A DNA stretch of 17,112 nt. It comes from JBCCZC01 sp039188505 (lineage in GTDB: Bacteria; Pseudomonadota; Gammaproteobacteria; Xanthomonadales; SZUA-38). The position numbers and the translations under genes were made by a program. Shown here piece after piece: positions 7,395 to 13,553 of this stretch. Below the pieces are notes generated by a model, which ran no database searches, was not told the origin of the DNA, and saw only the letters and a program-made list of their open reading frames with translations. The stretch lies in the NCBI GenBank assembly GCA_039188505.1, contig JBCCZC010000071.1, forward strand, positions 1 through 17,112, given 5' to 3'. Each line of letters opens with the position of its first letter. Within the stretch, counting starts at the first letter, position 1.

Positions 7395-8453
7395 TCAGGT
7401 TGCGTCGCGGTTCCTTCGCCGGTCGGTGGAAAACCAATAGAACACGACGAGCAGGAGCGCCGGAATAGCATGAGCGAGGCCGAGAGCGGACAGCGCCCAC
7501 CTGAGATAGGTCTGCTGGACGACGTCGGGCGAGGGCATCTTCTCCAGGATCCGGGTGCAGGCGGGCAAGGTGGCCGGGCCGAGTCTCGCTTCCAGGGCGT
7601 TGATGTATTTCGCAGCGCGTCGTGAGTTGCGCTCGATGTAGAAATCGCTGTCGTCGTCAACCGAGAGCCGGTCCACGATCAGCTCGCTGCCGCCTTTCGA
7701 GCCGAGCCAGATGCATTGGTGACCCGATGAAACGGCAGCCTCCACCTCCTCCTGACTTGGCGCGCCCGAAACCAGCGGCATGACGTCCCAGGCTGTTCTC
7801 GTGTCGGTCTGCGAATACCTCGCCGCCTGCGTGCTCTGCGGACTCCGCGTCCCGTATTGGCGATAGCGAACGGACGTCACGGCGGTGGCGTTCTCGATTC
7901 GATAGACGCCTTCGGGCTTGTCAGGAGGTAGGGCATCCATGGTGGGCAGGTCGGTGACCTGTTGCCGATACAGCCAGAAACTCCCGTCCCCCACATCGAG
8001 GAGCACAAACAGGGCTGCGAAATGGCAGATGGCCAGTCCGGCGACGTAGGACTCGGGGAGTCTTGCTTGCACCCCATCGTCGCCGCGGGCAACGAACCGC
8101 GCCGGGATTGCCGCGACGCGCTGGTAACTGACGATCAGCGCCAGCCCGGCGGCCAGACCGGCCAGGGTGCCAAGCAGTTGGTGCGCGAAGTTGGCCACTG
8201 GAATCGCCACCAGCAGCACGCCGCCCACCAGGAGCACGAACAGCAGGTGCGAGAGAAGTACGAAAGCGATCTGCGACGCCAGCCCGGCTTCGCCGTGGTC
8301 ACCGGACTCCGCGGACTGCTGCGGATCCCCGCCAGCGGCTTGTCCGCGCTCTTCATGGTGCGCCTTCCTGATTGTCTTCCCCCTCCCGGCCAAAGACTTC
8401 AACCTCCCTGATTCACATTTGATGACGCCATTTCGAGCCCGGTCGTCGCACAC
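7395..8453 (-). CDS. Hypothetical membrane protein with a large extracytoplasmic loop
   Basis: 352 residues; I do not recognise the family. A charged N-terminal tail (1-60) precedes three hydrophobic helices (about 62-84, 92-110, 135-153), a soluble stretch of about 160 residues (156-315) that starts with SFWLYRQQVTDLPTMDALPP, a final helix (316-341) and an Arg-rich tail. The soluble part holds two cysteines (Cys247, Cys299) that could form a disulfide if it faces the periplasm. The GTG start at 8453 has an excellent AAGGAAGG 7 nt upstream. An ATG at 8356 is out of frame with the hydrophobic helices, so it is not the start. A TTG about 50 nt downstream, next to AGGGAGG, is an alternative. It is divergent from an AraC-type gene with a 205-bp gap. 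Confidence 0.62.
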   Translation of the reverse strand: MCDDRARNGVIKCESGRLKSLAGRGKTIRKAHHEERGQAAGGDPQQSAESGDHGEAGLASQIAFVLLSHLLFVLLVGGVLLVAIPVANFAHQLLGTLAGLAAGLALIVSYQRVAAIPARFVARGDDGVQARLPESYVAGLAICHFAALFVLLDVGDGSFWLYRQQVTDLPTMDALPPDKPEGVYRIENATAVTSVRYRQYGTRSPQSTQAARYSQTDTRTAWDVMPLVSGAPSQEEVEAAVSSGHQCIWLGSKGGSELIVDRLSVDDDSDFYIERNSRRAAKYINALEARLGPATLPACTRILEKMPSPDVVQQTYLRWALSALGLAHAIPALLLVVFYWFSTDRRRNRDAT

Positions 8454-8658
8454 GAAGGTGCCTTCCTTGGACCATGCTCCCGGGAGCGGTTCCGCAGGTC
8501 AACAGCCCGCTTGTGCTGGTCGATCGCCGGCCCGAGCGCCCGCAAACCGATGCTTTGTCGGGATAGATAGTGTCGAATCCGGGATGGTCGAGGGCGCCCG
8601 CTCTCCGGCGCATGATGCCTTTGCTTGCCAGGGTCAAGAGGGGGCATAGTGGTTCACC

Positions 8659-9693
8659 ATGCTGCTTCTGGATGCGGTCATTCGCTTTGCGACGGTTGGG
8701 CTGTTGCTGAACCTCGTGCTTTCCGCCGTCCTGAGTGGCGCGCGTCACCTCGTGCTGCGTATCGGGATCGCTCTGTCGATCAGCGTTGCGGCCATCCTCA
8801 TCAACTCGTCGAGCTTTGCGATCGGCGATGCCTTTCGAGACTTGCTGAGGGCCCTCGAGGCCCCGAACGTGGCGCTGCTCTGGTGGTTCGGCCTCGCCGT
8901 TTTCATCGATGACTTCAGGCTTCGCTGGGTGCACTGGTTCGGGATGATCATCTCGACCGGGCTCGCGCTGTCGGCCCGGTTTGACGCGCTCGGGGGCCTG
9001 GTGCCTCTCGGCGAGTTGCGCCTGCCGGTGCTCTATGCGCTCTCCTTCGTACTCATGGGGCATCTTCTCTGGACGGTCGCCCGAGACGCCGCCGGCGATC
9101 TCCTGAACGCGCGGCGGTCCATCCGGGTCTGGATCGTCGTCGGCTTCGTTGTCGTGAGCATCGGTATCGCCGTTGCGGAAATCACGCTCCCTCATGCCGT
9201 GCAGTCGTTCCTCCGAGCGGCGGTGCTTCTGCCGATCGTGGCCGTCGTGAGCTGGTGGATGGCGCCGTTTCGCCCGGAGCGCGCCATCTTCGAGCCGCGG
9301 TCGAGCGGAGACTCGCGGGCGGCAAAGGCCGACACGGACGGCGTCGATGACGGGCTGGCGGACGCGCTTCATCGCGCGATGGTCGTCGAAGCGGCCTACC
9401 TGGAGCCGGGGCTGACCGTGGCGGGGCTGGCCCACCGCGTTGCCGTGCCGGCGCATCGGCTGCGGGCGTACATCAACCGGAAGACCGGCTTCCGCAACTT
9501 TCCGGCCTATGTGAATCACTACCGCCTGGAGGCGGCCAAGACCGCTCTGCGCGACCCGGCCCTGGCCCGGGGCGGGATCCTGGCGATCGCCCTGGATTCC
9601 GGTTTCGCTTCGCTCGCGACCTTCAATCGCGTCTTCAAGGCGAGTGAGGGCATCACGCCGTCTGAATACCGGACGCGCTCGACCGGGGAATAA
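8659..9693 (+). CDS. AraC-family transcriptional regulator with N-terminal membrane domain
   Basis: 344 residues. Residues 1-202 are mostly hydrophobic with about six or seven helices (for example ATVGLLLNLVLSAVL, VALLWWFGLAVFI, VWIVVGFVVVSIGIAV). A charged linker (205-230) leads to a C-terminal AraC DNA-binding domain with both helix-turn-helix units: LTVAGLAHRVAVPAHRLRAYINR (252-274) and ILAIALDSGFASLATFNRVFK (307-327), closing with ITPSEYR. Membrane-anchored AraC proteins bind DNA from the membrane in response to signals in or across it. The ligand is unknown. The downstream serine hydrolase (122 bp away, same strand) and the inverted repeat at 9715-9737 are natural candidates for its target. 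A purine-rich AGAGGGGG lies about 13 nt before the ATG. Confidence 0.87.
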   Translation: MLLLDAVIRFATVGLLLNLVLSAVLSGARHLVLRIGIALSISVAAILINSSSFAIGDAFRDLLRALEAPNVALLWWFGLAVFIDDFRLRWVHWFGMIISTGLALSARFDALGGLVPLGELRLPVLYALSFVLMGHLLWTVARDAAGDLLNARRSIRVWIVVGFVVVSIGIAVAEITLPHAVQSFLRAAVLLPIVAVVSWWMAPFRPERAIFEPRSSGDSRAAKADTDGVDDGLADALHRAMVVEAAYLEPGLTVAGLAHRVAVPAHRLRAYINRKTGFRNFPAYVNHYRLEAAKTALRDPALARGGILAIALDSGFASLATFNRVFKASEGITPSEYRTRSTGE

Positions 9694-9714
9694 CTCCTCA
9701 AGAACTGGAATCAC

Positions 9715-9737
9715 TGCTCAATTGCTCGAATTGAGCA
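9715..9737. promoter_or_regulatory. Perfect 9-bp inverted repeat between araC-type gene and hydrolase gene
   Basis: TGCTCAATT-GCTCG-AATTGAGCA is a perfect palindrome with a 5-bp spacer, 21 bp after the regulator stop and 78 bp before the hydrolase start. It could be an operator for the upstream regulator or a terminator hairpin, since CACCTTTT follows on the plus strand. It is AT-richer than its surroundings, which argues for a functional site. Confidence 0.55.
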
Positions 9738-9815
9738 CACCTTTTCGGAATCGAGACGCCTGGACGCAGCGCCCGCTGCCACGCTCCGTGCTCAACTCAC
9801 GAACGGAGCAAGCCC

Positions 9816-10931
9816 ATGAAGATCCGCCACATCGCCGCCGTCGGCCTCGCTGCCATCGCCTGCCTAGCGCAGGCGGTTACGCCCGACGATGACGCGGCCC
9901 TCGAAGCCCAGGCGTCCCTCGCCATGGCCAGCGGTGAGCAGATTTCGGTCGCCGAGTTCTCGGCCCTGGTCGAGGCCGCCATGGCCGCGACGAAGACCCC
10001 GGGCGTCGGCATTGCCCTTATCAACGATGGCGAGGTTGTCTTCGAAAAGGCCTACGGCGTCGAGAATGTCGCTTCGAACGCACCGCTGACCACCCGTTCC
10101 GTCTTCGAGGCCGCGTCCTTGTCCAAGCCGCTCTTCGGGTTTTTCGCCATGACCTTCGTCGAAGAGGGTGTGCTAGACCTCGACCGCCCGCTGGCCGAAT
10201 ACCTGCCGAATCCGGCCATGGCGCACGACGACCGCTACCGCGCCATGACGGCGCGGCACGTGCTCGCTCACCAGACCGGTCTGCCCAACTGGCGCACCGA
10301 TGACCGCGAGTCGGGTCTGGCCTTCAAGTTCGCGCCGGGCGAGGGCTTCTTCTACTCCGGTGAAGGCTACGAGTACCTCGCGGAGGTGCTCGCGCACCTT
10401 GCGGAAACGGACGACGCGGGCCTCGAGGCGCTCTTTCAGCAGCGCATTGCGCAACCGCTGGGCATGACGCGGACGCGCTTCATCGCGACCGGCGACCAAC
10501 TCCTCGATCGCGCGACGCCGCACCGCGACGGTGACCCGATCCGCCTGAAGGCTGCCGATCCGAGCTTCGGCGCGGCCTACTCCGTCCACTCCGACGCGGG
10601 TGACTACATCCGATTCCTCGCCGGCGTCCTCCGCGGCGACGTCCTGACGCCGGAATCATACGCGGCCTTCCTGGCGCCCCAGGGCTCCGCCATCCCGGCC
10701 GGTGACCCGAACCGCGCCTTTGGCCTCACCGACTGGGCGCTGGGCTTTTCGGTCTACGATCTGCCGATCGGCCGCTTCTACGCCCACGGTGGCAATAACC
10801 CGGGCTACTCGAGCCTCGTCTTCCTGAGTCGGGAGCTGAACTGGGGTGTTGCGATCCTGACGAACGCCGATCAGGCCAACGCGATGCTCATGGCGGTGGC
10901 CGCGAAGCTGAGCGGTCTGGAGCTCGGTTGA
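9816..10931 (+). CDS. Secreted serine hydrolase, beta-lactamase/transpeptidase-like (class C fold)
   Basis: 371 residues. The signal peptide MKIRHIAAVGLAAIACLAQA predicts export. The catalytic SxxK is SLSK at 101-104 inside FEAASLSKPLFGFF. The second motif is YSG at 180-182 (YSGEGYEYL), and HGGNNPG at 324-330 replaces the KTG triad, as in many class C-like esterases and peptidases. HVLAHQTGLPNW (148-159) is a family landmark. The function is hydrolysis of an ester, amide or D-amino-acid peptide. Beta-lactam resistance should not be assumed: Gly in place of Asn in the YxN motif and His in place of Lys fit the esterase/peptidase subgroups better. GGAGC 7 nt upstream supports the ATG at 9816. 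The gene follows an AraC-type regulator on the same strand. Confidence 0.85.
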   Translation: MKIRHIAAVGLAAIACLAQAVTPDDDAALEAQASLAMASGEQISVAEFSALVEAAMAATKTPGVGIALINDGEVVFEKAYGVENVASNAPLTTRSVFEAASLSKPLFGFFAMTFVEEGVLDLDRPLAEYLPNPAMAHDDRYRAMTARHVLAHQTGLPNWRTDDRESGLAFKFAPGEGFFYSGEGYEYLAEVLAHLAETDDAGLEALFQQRIAQPLGMTRTRFIATGDQLLDRATPHRDGDPIRLKAADPSFGAAYSVHSDAGDYIRFLAGVLRGDVLTPESYAAFLAPQGSAIPAGDPNRAFGLTDWALGFSVYDLPIGRFYAHGGNNPGYSSLVFLSRELNWGVAILTNADQANAMLMAVAAKLSGLELG

Positions 10932-10960
10932 GCGACGGATCCACACGGCGAAAGCCGATC

Positions 10961-11002
10961 GCTCACGCCATCGTGAGTGCGGCCGGCGTTCGTGCGCCGG
11001 CT
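10961..11002 (+). terminator. Two tandem stem-loops after the hydrolase gene
   Basis: Hairpin 1 (10962-10977) is CTCACG-CCAT-CGTGAG. Hairpin 2 (10982-11001) is GCCGGCG-TTCGTG-CGCCGGC. Each can add a G-U pair. They start 30 bp after the stop codon. No T-tract follows, so they may act as a Rho-assisted or 3'-protecting structure. Confidence 0.4.
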
Positions 11003-11069
11003 GCGCTCGGACCGGCCTCGCGCGGGGCCGTCGGCCCGGACAACGCAGGGACGGGTGACGCGGAGAAGC

Positions 11070-11075
11070 TACAAT
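11070..11075 (+). promoter_or_regulatory. Candidate -10 element TACAAT before the DUF1499 gene
   Basis: GCTACAATGGCG contains TACAAT (5/6 to consensus), but no good -35 is seen 17 bp upstream. The same bases also form an ATG at 11074 with GGAG 8 nt upstream, so this is either a promoter for the start at 11107 or the start region itself. Confidence 0.3.
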
Positions 11076-11106
11076 GGCGGCCCGACCAGAGGTCCCGGAC
11101 TCCACG

Positions 11107-11832
11107 ATGAAAATCCTTCGTCTTCTGCCCATGGTGGCCGCAAGCGGCCTGCTGATCCTGCTGTTGGCGGGTCCAGGCTCACGCCTGGCGTTCTGGGATT
11201 TCGCTTTCGGCTTCAAGCTGATGCGCCTCGCGCTTTATCTGGGAGCGGGCTGCATTGTGCTGGGCTTCGTGCTTGCGCTGCTGCCGAAGGTCAGGAAAAA
11301 CCATCTCCGTGCCATGCTGCTGTCGATCGCCATGGGCGCCGCTGTCGTGACGCCGATCCTGCTTCAGGTCCAGAAGGCACGCTCGTTGCCTTACATACAT
11401 GACCTGACCACGGATACCGCCGATCCGCCGGCGTTCGTCGATGTGGTCCCGCTGCGCGCCGATGCACCCAATCCGGTCGCGTATGGTGGCGAGGAGATCG
11501 CCGCCCAGCAGCGAAAGGGTTACCCCGAGCTTGGGCCGCTGCGCGTTGTCCAGGCGCCCGAATCGGTGTTCGAACCCGCCGTTGCCTCGGCACAGGCGAT
11601 GGGCTGGGAAATGGTGGCTACGCAGGCCGGAGAGGGCCGCATCGAGGCGACCGACACCACCTTCTGGTTCGGCTTCAAGGACGATGTCGTCATCCGGATC
11701 CGCGGTGATCGAGCGGGCAGCGTGATCGACGTGCGCTCGAAGTCGCGTGTCGGCGGAAGTGACATCGGGGCGAACGCCGCTCGCATCGAGCGGTATCTGG
11801 AAGAGCTGTCCCGTCGCCTCGAAGGAGGCTGA
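11107..11832 (+). CDS. DUF1499-family membrane protein
   Basis: 241 residues. Three hydrophobic segments (about 4-22, 41-60, 69-88) precede a soluble DUF1499 domain. The domain carries the family landmarks IHDLTTDTADPPAF (97-110), GWEMV, IEATDTTFWFGFKDDVVIRI (179-198) and DVRSKSRVGGSDIGANAARI (208-227). The biochemical role of DUF1499 is not established as far as I know. The start is uncertain: the ATG at 11107 gives a natural membrane N-terminus, whereas the ATG at 11074 has a better ribosome-binding site (GGAG, 8 nt) but adds 11 residues (MAARPEVPDST) without obvious function. The downstream neighbour on the opposite strand is a flavin-dependent dehydrogenase, with a gene remnant in between. 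Confidence 0.8.
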   Translation: MKILRLLPMVAASGLLILLLAGPGSRLAFWDFAFGFKLMRLALYLGAGCIVLGFVLALLPKVRKNHLRAMLLSIAMGAAVVTPILLQVQKARSLPYIHDLTTDTADPPAFVDVVPLRADAPNPVAYGGEEIAAQQRKGYPELGPLRVVQAPESVFEPAVASAQAMGWEMVATQAGEGRIEATDTTFWFGFKDDVVIRIRGDRAGSVIDVRSKSRVGGSDIGANAARIERYLEELSRRLEGG

Positions 11833-11897
11833 GGCGTCCTTCGCCGGCGCAACGCCTGCGATTCCGTCCGTCGAGGACCGCAAACGTCGACGTCTCG

Positions 11898-12010
11898 CGC
11901 CAGACCGAACAACCGACAATTCAGTCGCCCGCCGAGCGCTGTTCAATCTGCCTGGCGTTCGAGACGACGGCTGGGATCGCGATCCTGCAGGCATGTACCT
12001 CGGTGGAACC
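11898..12010 (+). pseudogene. Frameshifted remnant of a second NylB-like serine hydrolase
   Basis: The frame starting at 11927 reads ARRALFNLPGVRDDGWDRDP and continues AGMYLGG, closely matching residues 186-212 of the hydrolase at 6329-7357 (ARRALFDPLGIRIDGWDRDP, SGIYLGG). In another frame 11898-11924 reads RQTEQPTIQ, matching RQTGQSTFQ directly before it. A one-base deletion at about 11921-11929 separates the two. No homology is seen further out, so only about 38 codons remain of roughly 340. The two copies differ enough that this is an old relic of a related gene, not a recent copy. It lies between the DUF1499 gene and the dehydrogenase, with no ribosome-binding site or catalytic motif. Confidence 0.7.
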
Positions 12011-12081
12011 TGCCGGTTTTCGGGAGCAGCGCCGCTTCGAAGCCGCGGCGGAGTCGCTGACCACGGCGCTTGCGCGTCTGC

Positions 12082-13245
12082 TCAGTCGAGCGCCCCCGTC
12101 GGACCGACGCGCGATCCGTCAAGCTGGGACACCGCGTTGCAGCCCAGCAGCGCCATCGAGCGTTCGAGCTCGGTGCGGAGGATGTCGATGGCGTGGTCGA
12201 CCCCGGCCTCACCGCCGGCGGCCAGGCCGTAGAGGTAAGCGCGACCGACGGAGCAGGCGTCCGCGCCCATGGCCAGCGCCTTGATGATGTGCGTGCCCCG
12301 CCGGATGCCGCCATCGACGATCAGCTCCAGGTCGCGGCCGACGGCATCTCGCATCGCCCGGATGCAGTCGATGGGCGCGGGAGCGCCTTCGAGCTGGCGG
12401 CCGCCGTGGTTGGAGACCATGATCGCGGACGCGCCGATGTCCCGGGCGCGGACCGCATCATCCGCGGTCTGCAGGCCCTTGATCACGAAGGGACCATCCC
12501 ACTGCTCGGCGAGCCAGGCCGCGTCGTCCCAGGTCAGCCCCCGGTCGAACTGGCTGTTGACGTACTCGATCAGACCCATCGCGCCGCCGCCCAGGGCATC
12601 GACCCGATGGACCACGTTGGCGAGGCGGAAATCCGGGTGGCGCAGCAGGTGATAGAGCCAGTGCCAGCGGCTGGCGTAGCTGAAGAAGTTGGCCAGCGTG
12701 ATGCGCGGCGGCATGGTCATGCCGTTGTAGAAATCCCGCTCCCGATTGCCGGCCAGCGGCGTATCGACGGTGAGGCAGAGCGCCTGGTATCTCGCCGCGC
12801 GACAGCGCTCGACGAATTCCCGCGTCAGCTCCCGATCCTTGAGGATGTAGACCTGGAAGAGCTTCGGGCCGGCGGTCTCGGCGGCCACGTCCTCGAGCGA
12901 GGTGGTGGCCAGGGTCGAGAGGCCGTACATGGTTCCTGCCCGATCCGCGGCTCTTGCAACGGCCAGTTCCTTGTCATGGTGGAAGAGTCGGGACATGCCG
13001 GTGGGCGCCAGGAAGAAGGGCAGGGCGAGCTTCGAACCCAGCACCTCCGTGCGGAGGTCGATCTCGCGGATGTCCCTGAGCTGGCTCGGGAGGAGCTGGT
13101 AATCCTCGAAGGCGTCGGTATTGCGCCGGAGGGTCCACTCGTCGTCCGCGCCCCCATCGATGTAGTGGAACATCGGCGCGGGCAGCCGTCGCCTCGCGCG
13201 CAGCCGCAGGTCGGCGATGTTGTGGCAGCGGGCCAGTGCGGGCAT
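12082..13245 (-). CDS. FMN-dependent alpha-hydroxy-acid oxidase/dehydrogenase (LldD-like)
   Basis: 387 residues, full family length. It oxidises an L-2-hydroxy acid such as lactate to the keto acid using FMN. Visible family residues: MFHYIDGGADDEWTLRRN near the start (Tyr28), FLAPTGMSRLFH (78-89), LFQVYILKDRE (Tyr133), LTVDTPLAGNRERD (158-171), Lys256 in VIKGLQ, SNHGGRQLEG at 278-287 (catalytic His280, substrate Arg283), and the phosphate-binding DGGIRRGTHIIKALAMGADA with VGRAYLYG. No signal peptide; probably cytoplasmic or membrane-associated. Whether it is a lactate, glycolate or mandelate enzyme cannot be told. The ATG at 13245 starts directly at the family N-terminus, but its ribosome-binding site is weak. 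It stands alone between a gene relic and an intergenic gap. Confidence 0.9.
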   Translation of the reverse strand: MPALARCHNIADLRLRARRRLPAPMFHYIDGGADDEWTLRRNTDAFEDYQLLPSQLRDIREIDLRTEVLGSKLALPFFLAPTGMSRLFHHDKELAVARAADRAGTMYGLSTLATTSLEDVAAETAGPKLFQVYILKDRELTREFVERCRAARYQALCLTVDTPLAGNRERDFYNGMTMPPRITLANFFSYASRWHWLYHLLRHPDFRLANVVHRVDALGGGAMGLIEYVNSQFDRGLTWDDAAWLAEQWDGPFVIKGLQTADDAVRARDIGASAIMVSNHGGRQLEGAPAPIDCIRAMRDAVGRDLELIVDGGIRRGTHIIKALAMGADACSVGRAYLYGLAAGGEAGVDHAIDILRTELERSMALLGCNAVSQLDGSRVGPTGALD

Positions 13246-13553
13246 TGACGCTACCCGCGGTTATCCGGTCGAGATTCGAATCGCCCCACCGCCGCCTCCA
13301 GATCGTTCCTCCATCGTTTCGCGTTCCTGTTTGGCTGCCGAGGAGAAGCCTACCGCAGTCCGCGCGGGAGCGGCAGCAAGCGGATGCCAAGGGGGGTCGA
13401 AACGCTCAATGGCGATGGCGCCTGGCTTGTCCTTGCACTACCGACGGCAGCGGGCGCTTCGGCTGAAACGACCCGCCGCTGGGCAGCGCGGTCCCGGCCG
13501 GATAGCTCCGGCCAGAACCGCCCATCCATGATCCGATAGCCCCAGCGGCAGGC
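13246..13553. other. Intergenic region with a GC-rich hairpin
   Basis: 308 bp upstream of the dehydrogenase and downstream of the giant protein gene, both read leftward. The only clear structure is the hairpin at 13496-13513. No promoter could be assigned, though one for the dehydrogenase should lie here. Short open frames in it have no recognisable character. Confidence 0.35.
13496..13513 (-). terminator. Hairpin after the giant secreted protein gene
   Basis: GGCCGGA-TAGC-TCCGGCC is a perfect 7-bp GC-rich stem with a 4-nt loop, 40 bp beyond the stop codon on the minus strand. No T-tract follows in either direction, so the termination role is a guess. Confidence 0.35.

Noticed and set aside
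8135..8356. ATG at 8356 as the start of the hypothetical membrane protein
   Set aside because: It is in a different frame from the hydrophobic helices and would need a frameshift; the GTG at 8453 has a strong ribosome-binding site and is in frame.
8413..9714. 433-codon open frame antisense to the AraC-type gene
   Set aside because: Arg/Asp/Pro-rich shadow with no family features; the plus strand encodes an intact AraC protein.
9816..10931. Antibiotic-resistance beta-lactamase
   Set aside because: SxxK is present, but YSG and HGG replace YxN and KTG; the esterase/peptidase branches of the fold fit better.
12070..13248. 392-codon open frame antisense to the alpha-hydroxy-acid dehydrogenase
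   Set aside because: The minus strand carries all catalytic residues of the flavoenzyme; this frame is its mirror.
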